A stretch of DNA of 64,000 bases, taken from contig NZ_JACJRQ010000005.1 in NCBI RefSeq assembly GCF_014697355.1, positions 62,001 through 126,000 on the forward strand, in the 5' to 3' direction. The notes beneath the pieces were generated by a model, which was not told the origin of the DNA, did no database searches, and saw only the letters and a program-made list of their open reading frames with translations. Source of the stretch: Nostoc calcicola FACHB-3891. Lineage in GTDB: Bacteria > Cyanobacteriota > Cyanobacteriia > Cyanobacteriales > Nostocaceae. The position numbers and the translations under genes are program-made. Below, piece after piece: positions 19,281-28,161 of the stretch (positions within the stretch are counted from its first letter, which is position 1; each line of letters begins with the position of its first letter).

Positions 19281-19684
19281 TGTTTAGCTAGTTAGTAATT
19301 GTTGCCAGTAATACTCAATTAATTGGTTCTTGTTTCCGCAGTTAAATGTCCAGTTAGTGCAAGGAAATCAGTTTTCATAGGCTCAGATTTGAAGCATTTA
19401 CCTAACTTGGAGAGCTTCTTTCACTTCACCGCAGGTGTTACTGATTGTCGTCAGACATCACTAATTATTGAGATTACAAATTTAGTTTATTGAAAATCTT
19501 TCTTATTAGCTGCTTCTCTTTACAAAACGTAATCATCAAAAATAGAGAAAAAATTAAGCAGCACAAATAGAGCGACAGTATTAATTACCACCGCTCAAAT
19601 TACTAGCAAATATCAGTTTTTGCTAGCAGTATGAATCCAGATGTAGAGACGTTGCAATGCAACGTCTCTACAAGGATTTTGATA
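19281..19684. promoter_or_regulatory. 404-base spacer upstream of isiA, with a perfect 31-base palindrome
   Basis: Bases 19642-19672 form a perfect inverted repeat with 15-base arms (TGTAGAGACGTTGCA and its complement) around one central base. It lies 13 bases past the isiC stop on the transcribed strand, with no U-run after it, so it is more likely a repeat hairpin or message-stabilising structure than a classical terminator. The remaining AT-rich sequence up to 19281 may carry a separate isiA promoter. Confidence 0.5.
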
Positions 19685-20440
19685 TCATGCACTTGTAGAA
19701 CTGCTAAAAGATAGTGCAGATGCTTCCACCAAATGCAAATTTTGGCGTTGCCAAAAACTCAAAATTTGTTCGCCAACTTGTTGAGGATAAAAGTAGTGAA
19801 AAAAATGATATCCTTGTGGGCATTCCCAGAGGTTATCTTCCGGTTTGAACCAATTGATCCAGTCATGTAATGCAGGTGAGTTGACAATTGGATCGGTCTT
19901 GCTGCCACATATCATCATTGGCATTGAAACTCCACCTTTGGGTAAATAAACTAACTTAAATAAAGAGTGTGGCGTAGGAGATTGTTCTAAATCTTTATCT
20001 AAGGCAGTTACTAATTTTTTAGCAGTATGGGGTGGTTGATTTCCAAAAAGACTGCGAGTGGTGCTTGCCAAAATTTGCTCGCGGCTGATGCTAAAAAGTT
20101 GTCGTTGAAAGTAATAGTGAGCGTGCCAAGTATTGGCGGGTTGTGATGCTACAGCGAGTAGAGTTAGCGATCGCACTTTTTGGGGAAATCGCCGCGCAAA
20201 GCTTAAGGCGATTGTACCACCCATCCCATGACCAGCTAAATGCACAGGGCGATCGCAGCATTCCAAAAATTCATACACCAACTCCACAGCCTGGTCTATG
20301 GAACTACCTTCATCTATACTTTGCTGGTATTCCCAGTGAGCGATTCTCAGATGCCTAGACAAATATTGAACTAATGGTCGATCGAAACGCTGCAAAACAG
20401 AACTAGCACTTAACCACAAAACATCAAATGAGTCAGACAT
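19685..20440 (-). CDS. isiC: IsiC-like alpha/beta hydrolase-fold protein lacking the nucleophile Ser
   Basis: A 251-residue alpha/beta hydrolase-fold protein encoded behind isiB, the position of isiC in cyanobacterial iron-stress operons. The nucleophile elbow reads AGHGMGG: Gly72 stands where Ser is expected in GHSMGG. The rest of the fold looks intact, with RSLTLLAVASQP, MMICGSKTDPIVN (acid region) and GYHFFHYFYPQQ (candidate His). The codon is GGG, not one step from a Ser codon, so the change is not a fresh error. It may act non-catalytically or by another chemistry. Symbol assigned from context and fold. Confidence 0.7.
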   Translation of the reverse strand: MSDSFDVLWLSASSVLQRFDRPLVQYLSRHLRIAHWEYQQSIDEGSSIDQAVELVYEFLECCDRPVHLAGHGMGGTIALSFARRFPQKVRSLTLLAVASQPANTWHAHYYFQRQLFSISREQILASTTRSLFGNQPPHTAKKLVTALDKDLEQSPTPHSLFKLVYLPKGGVSMPMMICGSKTDPIVNSPALHDWINWFKPEDNLWECPQGYHFFHYFYPQQVGEQILSFWQRQNLHLVEASALSFSSSTSA

Positions 20441-20648
20441 AAATACCTATAATTTCTCAATTATCAATTTGTAAGAAAGAATTCAGGAGTCAGAATTCAG
20501 AATGATTGGAAATCAAGCCTACTATAATTTCTTGATTTTTTTCAATTGTGAAGGGTGTTAAGTATTCTGACTTCCGACTTCTAACTTCTGAATTCTGAAT
20601 CCTGAATTCTGAATTCTGTGGGGGCGTACAGCTGTACGTCCCTAATTT
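20441..20648. repeat. GAATTC-type inverted array and GTACAGCTGTAC palindrome between isiB and isiC
   Basis: The 208-base spacer has AATTCAGGAGTCAGAATTCA on one side (about 20480) and TTCTGACTTCC...TTCTGAATTCTGAATCC words on the other (about 20565-20618), which are complementary. A GGGCGTACAGCTGTACGTCCC palindrome (about 20622-20642) follows, related to the GTAGGGGCGTACAGCTGTGC repeat near 37030. Confidence 0.5.
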
Positions 20649-21161
20649 CTACAAACCAAATTCTGTCTTTAACTGACCGACCCAAGTTTTAATGCGCTCA
20701 TCTGTTAAATCAGATTGGCTACCTGTATCAAGTGCCAAACCGACAAATTTGCCATTTTTCACAGCTCTAGATTCATTAAAGTCATACCCATCTGTTGACC
20801 AATAACCAACAGTTTTACCGCCCCGCTGGGAAATTTTTTCTTCCAGAATTCCGATTGCATCCTGGAAGTTATCTGCATAACCAAATTGGTCTCCATCACC
20901 AAAATAAGCAACCAGCTTGCCCTTAAAATCAATTTCATCGAGATCGGGGAAAAAGCTTTCCCAATCGCTTTGAAGTTGACCAATATCCCAAGTGGGAGAG
21001 CCAATAATCAGCAATTCATACTCATCAAAAGTAGAAGTATCTGCTTCGTAAATGGGATGTAATGTTACAACATCACCACCAAACTCATCTCGAATTTGTT
21101 CAGCAACAGATTCAGTGTTACCAGTTTGAGTACCGAAGAACAGACCAATTTTTTTCGACAT
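20649..21161 (-). CDS. isiB: Flavodoxin IsiB
   Basis: A 170-residue long-chain flavodoxin. The FMN-phosphate loop is FGTQTGNTE (residues 8-16), followed by SPTWDIGQLQSDW (isoalloxazine-stacking Trp) and FGDGDQFGYADNFQDA with the second aromatic. It replaces ferredoxin as electron carrier from photosystem I when iron is short. It is encoded downstream of the CP43-PsaL fusion and upstream of isiC, all on the minus strand. A GAGGTG ribosome-binding site precedes the ATG. Highly confident. Confidence 0.96.
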   Translation of the reverse strand: MSKKIGLFFGTQTGNTESVAEQIRDEFGGDVVTLHPIYEADTSTFDEYELLIIGSPTWDIGQLQSDWESFFPDLDEIDFKGKLVAYFGDGDQFGYADNFQDAIGILEEKISQRGGKTVGYWSTDGYDFNESRAVKNGKFVGLALDTGSQSDLTDERIKTWVGQLKTEFGL

Positions 21162-21238
21162 GTTGACACCTCATAATTATGGATTGGTGATTCTCTTTCG
21201 GAGAGGTTGCGCGATCGCAATAATTGACGCAACGATAG

Positions 21239-21301
21239 CTATACCAATTTGAAAAATGATTCCAACTTCCCGAAAGAAATTCTCAATCCAAAATGGTATA
21301 G
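21239..21301. repeat. 63-base miniature inverted-repeat element
   Basis: The ends CTATACCAATTTG and (complement) CTATACCATTTTG are near-identical inverted repeats enclosing about 37 bases. It sits in the 150-base spacer between the CP43-PsaL gene stop and isiB, within the presumed polycistronic message. Confidence 0.5.
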
Positions 21302-21311
21302 TTTCTGCAAC

Positions 21312-22745
21312 TCAGAAAAATAAACTGCTATTGGTTAACAGCAGGAAAGCAAATAAAGCTCCTCCACAGCTACCTACCGTCCACCCAGCATTGAACTCAC
21401 TCCAAGACTTAGCTGTTTTCAAGTTGTCCGGTAGTTCCCCTTGGGCAGGTTTGCGCCCTTGGAACGATACACTGCCATACAGCCACAGGCAAATCGATAA
21501 AATCAACAGCAAACCGATTGTGGCAATTAGCCCTGCTTGGTTTGCCAACTCCGTATCCCGCAGTGGCCCTAATTTTACAAAGGGGCCAATCAAGAAATAG
21601 CCGTGCGCCATACCAATTTCCAGACCCCGTGAAAAGGGAGACAACCCTTGACGGTAAATAGGTAGATTTGCTACCAAATTCAGCGTGACATCAGAAGCAT
21701 TCACTGGCGTGTGAAAATTTCCGATTTCCGGCATCCCCGCAGCATTGACAACTCCCTGCTGAAAATCAAGTCCAGCCGCAATGACACGCACCCTTAACGC
21801 GTGCCAAATATGACCAGCCAAAAATACAACTGCCAGAGCAAAGTGACTGGTTGCTAGCCAAGTACGAACCGTAATTACTCCTGATGCAGTGGTACTTAAT
21901 CCCAACGGGCCATAGAAAACTGTCGGATAAACGGTATCATTTACCGTCACAAAGTACGCAGCCAACAAACCCATGTAAGCCAAAGCGCCCAGACTATAGG
22001 ATAAGTAAGCTTCACCAGACCAAAACAATACCTTTTTTGCCCAAGGAAAAGGCTTGGTGAGAATGTGCCAAAATCCTCCAGCAATGCAGAGTATTCCTAC
22101 CCAAATATGTCCACCAATGACATCTTCTAGGTTATTAACTGCTGCCATTCCCTGTTCGCCAAAAGCACCAAAGAGATAGCCAAAAATCCGAGCAGGGTTA
22201 ACAGTTGGTTCAATAATTACTCGTACAGATGCCACTGCCGGATCGTAAAGACCACCCCAAAATAATGCTTTTGCCACCAATAACCAAGCCCCTAACCCCA
22301 ACAACAGCAGATGAATACCGATGATGGTGGTCATTTTGTCTTCATCTTTCCAGTCGTAGCCAAAAAAGCCAGGAAAAGAGCTATTTTCAGCCAACACTCT
22401 GGGGCCTAAAACGGCATGATAAATCCCACCAGCACCAAGTACGGCAGAACTAATCAGATGTAAAACACCAATGACAAAATAGGGATAGGTATCAATAATT
22501 TGACCACCATCACCAACACCAAATCCCAAGGTTGCCAGATGAGGCAGTAAGATTAACCCCTGCTCATACATCGGTTGGGCAGAGTCGTATTTGGTGATTT
22601 CAAACAAAGTCATTGCTCCTGCCCAGAGGACAATCAACCCAGCATGAGCAATATGAGCGCCTAAAAGCTTACCCGACAAGTTAATAAACCGGGCATTGCC
22701 AGCCCACCAACTCGATTCTTGGGAGTTTATCGTTGCAGTTGTCAT
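21312..22745 (-). CDS. CP43-like antenna protein fused to PsaL
   Basis: A 477-residue fusion. Residues about 1-335 are a six-helix CP43/IsiA-type chlorophyll-binding protein ([59 protein letters not shown]). From about 340 to the end it is a near-complete Psa[35 protein letters not shown], and the last helix with [21 protein letters not shown]. PsaL holds photosystem I trimers together, so the fusion should dock directly on photosystem I at the PsaL site and tether an antenna there. Such PsaL-fused antennae are known in some cyanobacteria. Its ATG is 2 bases behind the stop of the upstream antenna gene, so translation is probably coupled. Confidence 0.93.
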   Translation of the reverse strand: MTTATINSQESSWWAGNARFINLSGKLLGAHIAHAGLIVLWAGAMTLFEITKYDSAQPMYEQGLILLPHLATLGFGVGDGGQIIDTYPYFVIGVLHLISSAVLGAGGIYHAVLGPRVLAENSSFPGFFGYDWKDEDKMTTIIGIHLLLLGLGAWLLVAKALFWGGLYDPAVASVRVIIEPTVNPARIFGYLFGAFGEQGMAAVNNLEDVIGGHIWVGILCIAGGFWHILTKPFPWAKKVLFWSGEAYLSYSLGALAYMGLLAAYFVTVNDTVYPTVFYGPLGLSTTASGVITVRTWLATSHFALAVVFLAGHIWHALRVRVIAAGLDFQQGVVNAAGMPEIGNFHTPVNASDVTLNLVANLPIYRQGLSPFSRGLEIGMAHGYFLIGPFVKLGPLRDTELANQAGLIATIGLLLILSICLWLYGSVSFQGRKPAQGELPDNLKTAKSWSEFNAGWTVGSCGGALFAFLLLTNSSLFF

Positions 22746-22747
22746 TG

Positions 22748-23782
22748 TTAAATTGCCTCCCCACGAGTTGAACGTATGACTCTCAAAGCTCGGAAGTCAA
22801 ATCCAGCAGCGCGTAGGGCGTGCCAGAGATGTCCTTGCAGAAAGAAAAAGGCCAGCCAGAAATGAGCATTGGCCAGCCAAACACGAGAGGATAATAAGTT
22901 TCCACTCTGGAAGTAGGGAAAACGGTCAAACCCAATACTCAACCCTGGCCCATAAAATTCGGGTGGGTAAGCTACTGTGTTGACTGAGACAAAATAAGCC
23001 GCAATGAAACCCATGAGAGCTAAAGCACCCAAACTGTAAGCAAGGTATGCTTCTCCTGACCAGATAAAAAGCTGCTTTGCCCAGCCGAAAGGTTGAGTAG
23101 TAATGTGCCAGATACCACCGGCAATGCAGAGAATACCCACCCAAATGTGACCACCAACCAAATCTTCGAGGTTATTGACTCCAGCAATCCAGTGTTTGCC
23201 ACCACCACCGAATAAATAGCCAAAAATCACGCCTGAGTTCCAAGTGGGGTGAGAAATTACCCGCACTTCACCCACCGTAGAATCGTACAAGCCGCCAAAA
23301 AACATGGCTTTGGCAACCAGTAAACCGGCTCCTAGTCCTAGTAACACTAGATGAATGCCGAGAATTGTAGTCATTTTATTAGCATCTTCCCAGCGATAGC
23401 TAAAGAAAGAAAATTTCTCTTCTAGGATGGCAGGACCACGTAGGGCATGAAAGATACCGCCAAGTCCCAGAAAAGCGGAGCTAATCAGGTGCAATGCTCC
23501 AATGACGAAGTAGGGATAGGTATTATCTACTATGTGTCCACCACTGCCTACACCCCAACCAAGGGTTGCCAGATGCGGCAATAAAATCAAGCCCTGTTCG
23601 TACATTGGTTGCGCTCGATTGAAGTGGGCAAGTTCAAATAGGGTGGTTGCACCAGCCCAGAGAACAATTAACCCAGCATGAGCAACGTGAGCGCCTAAAA
23701 GTCGTCCTGAGAGGTTGGTTAAGCGAGCGTTCCCTGCCCACCAGGGAATCGACTCCGATGTTTGAACAGCCACGCTTGTCAT
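22748..23782 (-). CDS. CP43-like chlorophyll a-binding antenna protein (IsiA/Pcb family), first gene of the cluster
   Basis: A 344-residue six-helix antenna protein: [68 protein letters not shown], and a C-terminal [19 protein letters not shown] start it at the ATG at 23782, which has a good AGGAG ribosome-binding site 9 bases upstream; an in-frame TTG 27 bases further upstream has none. It leads the cluster, so the iron- or light-responsive promoter is expected just upstream. A compact [10 protein letters not shown] replaces the longer IsiA loop. Confidence 0.92.
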   Translation of the reverse strand: MTSVAVQTSESIPWWAGNARLTNLSGRLLGAHVAHAGLIVLWAGATTLFELAHFNRAQPMYEQGLILLPHLATLGWGVGSGGHIVDNTYPYFVIGALHLISSAFLGLGGIFHALRGPAILEEKFSFFSYRWEDANKMTTILGIHLVLLGLGAGLLVAKAMFFGGLYDSTVGEVRVISHPTWNSGVIFGYLFGGGGKHWIAGVNNLEDLVGGHIWVGILCIAGGIWHITTQPFGWAKQLFIWSGEAYLAYSLGALALMGFIAAYFVSVNTVAYPPEFYGPGLSIGFDRFPYFQSGNLLSSRVWLANAHFWLAFFFLQGHLWHALRAAGFDFRALRVIRSTRGEAI

Positions 23783-23830
23783 GGCCTTATCTCCTGAGAA
23801 AGTTTGCAACTAACTGAAATATATAACTAG

Positions 23831-23849
23831 CTTAATGAATATCTATTGC
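23831..23849 (-). promoter_or_regulatory. Candidate Fur-box-like site upstream of the antenna cluster
   Basis: On the minus strand this 19-mer reads GCAATAGATATTCATTAAG and matches the 19-base Fur consensus at 12 positions by my count. It lies about 50 bases upstream of the first antenna gene's ATG, close to a TATATT -10-like word. Given the AT-rich context this is only suggestive. Confidence 0.25.
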
Positions 23850-24383
23850 AATAAGCCTGGAGATATCCTACCAGACTTATTGAAAACTTTTTTCATTTAC
23901 TAGTTATAAATTTTTGTAAAGTATTTCAGCAAATAAACTCAAAAGTAGACTGCGATATCAGATTTGATTTCAGAGGAACTTTTCTAATCATCTCCTTTGG
24001 CTAAATAAACTACGGTAATTTTATCGTTTTACCGTAGTTTTATTTTAGGACTTACTACCGCACTCCGCAAGAGGATAGTTGGAATAAAACAGAAATTGCG
24101 CCTCATGGCAAAAGACTGGCTTGAGTGGAACGACCTCTAGATAAATAAAATTAAAGATAGTATAGGAATCCGATTTGATTTCTGAAAAAATCTGAGTATC
24201 TGTAGGGTGTGTTATGGCGTAGCCTAACGCACCTAAATCGTTAACTGGTGCCGTACCCTCAGGAGTAACGCACCCTACGTGTATTTCAGAAATCAAATAT
24301 GAGTCCTATATAAAATATCAGTATGTAGCGTGTGTTATGGCGTAACGCACCCTAAGTATATTTCAATAATCAAATCAAACATG

Positions 24384-24555
24384 ATACTATTTCACTTTAT
24401 AGATGATACAAATACGGGCGTAAGGGCGAACGGCCGTACCCTTCTCAACTCTTAGAGAGGCTGCGCCAACGAGACGCACTCGCGTTCGGGTTCCGCTTTA
24501 GCGGTACGCCCCTACAAGTTCTTGTATGTGTATCAAGATTTTAGTGAATTGGTAT
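24384..24555. mobile_element. MITE-like element, copy 1 (ATACCATTTCAC-type ends)
   Basis: A 172-base element with 26-base imperfect terminal inverted repeats: left end ATACTATTTCAC...GATGATAC, right end GTATCAAGAT...GAATTGGTAT. The interior carries a GGCGTAAGGGCG / TACGCCCCTAC stem. A second copy with the same ends but a shorter interior lies at 27867-27970. No transposase is encoded. Confidence 0.6.
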
Positions 24556-24806
24556 GAGTCCTATAGTTTAAATCAAACTAGTATTTAATTATACTTTTTT
24601 ATGAAAGATAAATTAAAGACAATAGTAATGAAAAGGCTTTTCGGTAAAATTCTTGGAAGTCCAGCGATGTCTAAAATCCACATGATACCTGCTATCCACT
24701 CAAACTAACTGCCTTACAATATCCTCACAAAATATTCCAGACGATTACTGATGTTAAAAATTACATCTGTCAAGGAAGCTAGATAAAGTTAGTTCTTTGT
24801 CAATAT

Positions 24807-25109
24807 ATGAAATTAATCCAAATACTAAAAATGGCTGTAATTCCTGTTTTGAGTGGATTTACATTTGCGTCTGCATCAAACATAGCCTTGGCTGACTATT
24901 TAAATAGTCAGGGTTCAGGAGGTGATTACCGCTATGAATTATGGTCTAGCGATGATAATAGCAGTTACTACTTAAAAATTTGGTTATATGAGGCAAGTCC
25001 AACAAGTAGCCCACGTACTACAACTAGAGGATTTGATTCTAGTAGGGAAGCTTTAATTTATTTTGATTGCAATTATGCACAGAGAAGTTTACCAGAATGC
25101 CCTCGTTGA
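24807..25109 (+). CDS. Small exported protein of unknown function
   Basis: A 100-residue protein with an N-terminal signal peptide (MKLIQILKMAVIPVL..., hydrophobic stretch, probable cleavage after ALA near residue 29). The mature part of about 70 residues is polar and Tyr/Ser-rich, with WSSDDNSSYYLKIWLYEA and two Cys (CNYAQRSLPEC) near the C-terminus that may form a disulfide. I recognise no family. It is followed directly by a strong inverted array that may end its transcript. Confidence 0.55.
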   Translation: MKLIQILKMAVIPVLSGFTFASASNIALADYLNSQGSGGDYRYELWSSDDNSSYYLKIWLYEASPTSSPRTTTRGFDSSREALIYFDCNYAQRSLPECPR

Positions 25110-25110
25110 T

Positions 25111-25184
25111 AATTCGTAATTACTAATTCGTAATTCGTAATTGAATTCTTTAACTACGAATTACGAATTACGAATTACGAATTA
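25111..25184. terminator. AATTCGTAATT inverted array (terminator-like)
   Basis: Three to four copies of AATTCGTAATT (25111-25142) face complementary copies of TACGAATTA (25155-25184) across a 12-base loop, giving a potential hairpin of about 30 base pairs between two convergent genes. It is rich in A-T pairs and is also a dispersed repeat, so terminator function is inferred from position. Confidence 0.5.
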
Positions 25185-25239
25185 AACTTCGGCTGGTTGA
25201 TATTCTTGTATTTACATCTACGTCTCTAGTTTTTTTACC

Positions 25240-27831
25240 TTACAAACTTCCCCTAATTTGTACTCCATAGGTCACTGGGTCGCCGAATCCTACGGTTTGG
25301 ATTGGGGGCGGAAACAAAAATCCAGAAGTAATATAACGAGTATCAAACAAGTTATTGGCATATAAATAAATACCGTATTTTCCGCTTTCATAACCGATTC
25401 TGGCATTCACAACCGCGTAGGGGTATTGCTTGATTTGGTTGTCATCGTCAAAATAAGTTATACCATAACCGCGTAACTCTGCACGTGCAAATATACCTCC
25501 ATAACTGCGATATTGAACTGCTAAATTATAGGTAAATTGTGGTGAAAGGGGAACTCGATTATCGCTGAGGTTAATACCTGTGTCAGTATTCAAGTAATTT
25601 TTATATCTACTATCTACATAACCAATTGAGGCAATTAAATCGAGTCCTTTTGTGGGTTTTGCTGTCAGTTCAAATTCAACTCCAGTTGCTTTGAGGTCAA
25701 CATTATTAATCCGTCCAAAAAAACCGCTTTCATCAAATTGTAAAACTTGATAGTTATTGACATCGTTATGAAAGACTGATAAGTTGGCAAGCAAACGATT
25801 GTCCAGCCAAGCAGATTTCAAACCTACTTCATAACTCCAGGTTGTTTCTTCTCCAAATCGGAGTTCTGCTGTACTATTAGCGCGATAATTCAAACCGCCT
25901 GGTCTGTAACCTTTAGCAATAGTCGCATATGCCATTAAGTTAGGATTAAATTCATATTTCAATCCGAAGCGAGGAATAAATTCATCGCTACTAACTTTTT
26001 CATCTTGAAATGCTGGACGCAATGGAGTTAAGCTACCGTTGGCGTTTACTGACTCATAGGTGCTATCGGAATACACTGTGCTAGATTCGTAGCGCAAACC
26101 AGCAAATAATGTTAAAGGAGCGATCGCTTTATAATCTACTTGTCCAAATACTGCATAGGTTTGACGATTATCGTTTCCAGTCCGGCGGAATGTCCCGAAT
26201 CCAAAAAATTCAGTTTGAGCATCATCAACAATAAAATCGCGGGACTCGTAATAAGCTCCTAATAACCATTGAAAACGGTCGGCGGTGTCTGGTGATTGCA
26301 AACGTAATTCCTGCGTCCATAGGGTTGAACTGATATTGTCAATTACCTGTACACCTATATCTCCAGGAACAACGTTGTCTTGGGTAGTAAAGCGACGTGC
26401 GGTAATAGATGTTACGCGCCAAGCATCACCGTTATAGTTAATTTTTAAAGCTTGTGTATTGGTACTGAGATTATTAAAACCTTCTCGTTGTAAATTTACT
26501 TTGAAAGGGTCAGGCGCATCTCTTCGGTTATAAGTAGGATTGCCATCGTCTGTAAAACTATTGTAACTATTGAAACTAATCTTCCAATCAGATGAGGGTG
26601 TCCACAAAAGTTGCGCTCGTGCAGCAATCCGCGATCGCTCCCCAATTGTATTACCTGTAGCAAGGTTTTCAATAAACCCATCCTGTGATTTCTGAAATCC
26701 AGCAATCCGCAATGCAAGTTTATCGTCAACCAAAGCATCGTTGAGAGAAAATTGCAACTCGCGGCTATTATATTTACCGTAACCAACGGCAAATTTCACT
26801 TCTGGTTCAGGAGTTGCTTCACGGGAGATAATATTTACTACCCCACCAGAACTACTGCGACCGTAAAGTGTGCTTTGGGGACCCCGCAATACTTCTACTC
26901 TTTCCAAATCTGTCAAAGCCAGGTCTAGAAAACCGTTGTAGTCAACCGGCACATCATCGATATAAAAGGCTACACTATCTTGAGCAGTAAGGAAATTTTG
27001 GTTATTCAAACCCCGGATACTGTAGTAGCTGAACTCCGTACCACCGGCAGATGTGGGATAAAAGTTAAAGTTAGGTGTTTGATTGGCGATGTCAATCAAG
27101 GAATCTACTTGAGAGTCTTCAAGTTCTTGGCGCGGAATTACCGTTAAACTAAAGGGTACAGCCTGTGCATCTTCTGGTCGTTTTTGGGCGGTAACGGTAA
27201 GTTCAATATCAGCTTCAGGTGGAGACAGACTTAGGATTAAACCATTGGTTGTGTTGACTACTTTTACATTTGGTGAACCAAAGCTTCCTGTCACCGTGAC
27301 TCGGATGTTGTTTGATTCGAGTTGAGTAATTGTAATTGAACTAATTCCCTGTGCTGGGTTGTCAGCACGAAATTCTTTTCCTTCAGCTAAGGCTAAAACT
27401 GCATTTGCGATATCTGCAATATATATATCACCATCATTGAGGGTATCGGCGATTTGTAGTGTACCGTTTGGAGTTTCTAAAATGATTTCTAAACCATCGG
27501 ATGTTGGGTTGAGTTTAACACCTGTGACTTTAATACTTTCGGGGTTATTTACTTGTGTTTGTTCTGACTGTACCAACAAATCCTTTGCTGTGGTGCTAGG
27601 AAGCTGAATATCACTTAATTGGTGGATATTGGTTGCTGGTGTTTGGGTATTCGATTTAATTGCGATGGCTTTCTTCTGATTATCAATAAAATTTAAAGTC
27701 GGATTATCCTTAATTATTTCTTCAGATAAATTAGAACTGGTTTGTGCAAGTACATTTTTGGATGCGATCGAGTATACTGTGCCAACAATACTAATACGTA
27801 TACAAAGATATACCAAAGCTTTGAAATTCAA
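25240..27831 (-). CDS. AMIN-domain TonB-dependent outer-membrane receptor
   Basis: About 863 residues. A signal peptide is followed by an AMIN domain (IKVTGVKLNPTSDGLEIIL region), a TonB plug (DIELTVTAQKRPEDAQAVP, IPRQELEDSQVDSLIDI, VEVLRGPQSTLYGRSSSGGV) and a 22-strand-type barrel ending VTYGVQIRGSL. These import chelated iron, copper or cobalamin using TonB energy. I choose TTG at 27831 as start: it has AGGAGAG 6 bases upstream and yields a clean signal peptide (NFKALVYLCIRISIVG). An in-frame ATG at 27873 lies inside the terminal repeat of a MITE-like element and has no ribosome-binding site. It is divergent from the MbnP/MbnH pair, hinting at a metal substrate, perhaps copper. Confidence 0.88.
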   Translation of the reverse strand: MNFKALVYLCIRISIVGTVYSIASKNVLAQTSSNLSEEIIKDNPTLNFIDNQKKAIAIKSNTQTPATNIHQLSDIQLPSTTAKDLLVQSEQTQVNNPESIKVTGVKLNPTSDGLEIILETPNGTLQIADTLNDGDIYIADIANAVLALAEGKEFRADNPAQGISSITITQLESNNIRVTVTGSFGSPNVKVVNTTNGLILSLSPPEADIELTVTAQKRPEDAQAVPFSLTVIPRQELEDSQVDSLIDIANQTPNFNFYPTSAGGTEFSYYSIRGLNNQNFLTAQDSVAFYIDDVPVDYNGFLDLALTDLERVEVLRGPQSTLYGRSSSGGVVNIISREATPEPEVKFAVGYGKYNSRELQFSLNDALVDDKLALRIAGFQKSQDGFIENLATGNTIGERSRIAARAQLLWTPSSDWKISFNSYNSFTDDGNPTYNRRDAPDPFKVNLQREGFNNLSTNTQALKINYNGDAWRVTSITARRFTTQDNVVPGDIGVQVIDNISSTLWTQELRLQSPDTADRFQWLLGAYYESRDFIVDDAQTEFFGFGTFRRTGNDNRQTYAVFGQVDYKAIAPLTLFAGLRYESSTVYSDSTYESVNANGSLTPLRPAFQDEKVSSDEFIPRFGLKYEFNPNLMAYATIAKGYRPGGLNYRANSTAELRFGEETTWSYEVGLKSAWLDNRLLANLSVFHNDVNNYQVLQFDESGFFGRINNVDLKATGVEFELTAKPTKGLDLIASIGYVDSRYKNYLNTDTGINLSDNRVPLSPQFTYNLAVQYRSYGGIFARAELRGYGITYFDDDNQIKQYPYAVVNARIGYESGKYGIYLYANNLFDTRYITSGFLFPPPIQTVGFGDPVTYGVQIRGSL

Positions 27832-27866
27832 CCTATTCTCTCCTACACACTTCAGAATCACACCTA

Positions 27867-27970
27867 ATACCATTTCACTTTAATGATGATACAAATACGT
27901 GGGTAAGGGTTTAGCAGTGCTAAACCCCTACGAAAAATCTATATGTATCAAGATTTTCGTGAAATGGTAT
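27867..27970. mobile_element. MITE-like element, copy 2 (ATACCATTTCAC-type ends)
   Basis: A 104-base element with 26-base ends ATACCATTTCAC...GATGATAC and GTATCAAGAT...GAAATGGTAT. The interior holds GGGTTTAGCAGTGCTAAACCCC, a perfect stem. It abuts the TonB-receptor gene: its left end contributes an in-frame ATG, and its body sits where that gene's promoter should be. Confidence 0.62.
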
Positions 27971-28055
27971 GACAGAAAAATTCCGAGTGCAACAATATAA
28001 ATAATGTTGTACTCAGTGAATATAGGAATAATTCTTTACTGAAATCCTTCAGTGT

Positions 28056-28106
28056 GTCAAAAGACAAGCTGTCATATTACCGTATTTTGACAGCTTGTCT
28101 TTTGAC
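28056..28106. promoter_or_regulatory. Perfect 19-bp inverted repeat in the TonB/MbnP divergent region
   Basis: Arms 28056-28074 (GTCAAAAGACAAGCTGTCA) and 28088-28106 are exactly complementary, separated by 13 bases. It lies 55 bases upstream of the mbnP-like ATG, where an operator, attenuator or protein-binding hairpin could act. No U-run follows on either strand, so a simple terminator is less likely. Unlike the other hairpins here, its arms are not seen elsewhere in the window. Confidence 0.55.
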
Positions 28107-28161
28107 TTGAAAATCAAAATGATGGACGATCGCAACAAAACCGCATCAAGTAAAAAATATC

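Larger units (their letters stand above)
23783..24806. repeat. 1-kb gap with promoter region and dispersed repeats
   Basis: No convincing gene. The first 200 bases are AT-rich and must hold the promoter of the antenna cluster. Then come copies of the GTAGGGTGTGTTATGGCGTA / TAACGCACCCTAC repeat (24200-24278, 24325-24352) and the miniature element at 24384-24555. An 83-codon minus-strand frame here runs through the repeats and is not credible. The last 250 bases are AT-rich leader of the small gene at 24807. Confidence 0.5.

Noticed and set aside
24045..24296. 83-codon minus-strand frame upstream of the antenna cluster
   Set aside because: Runs through GTAGGGTGTGTTATGGCG-type repeats; no start signals.
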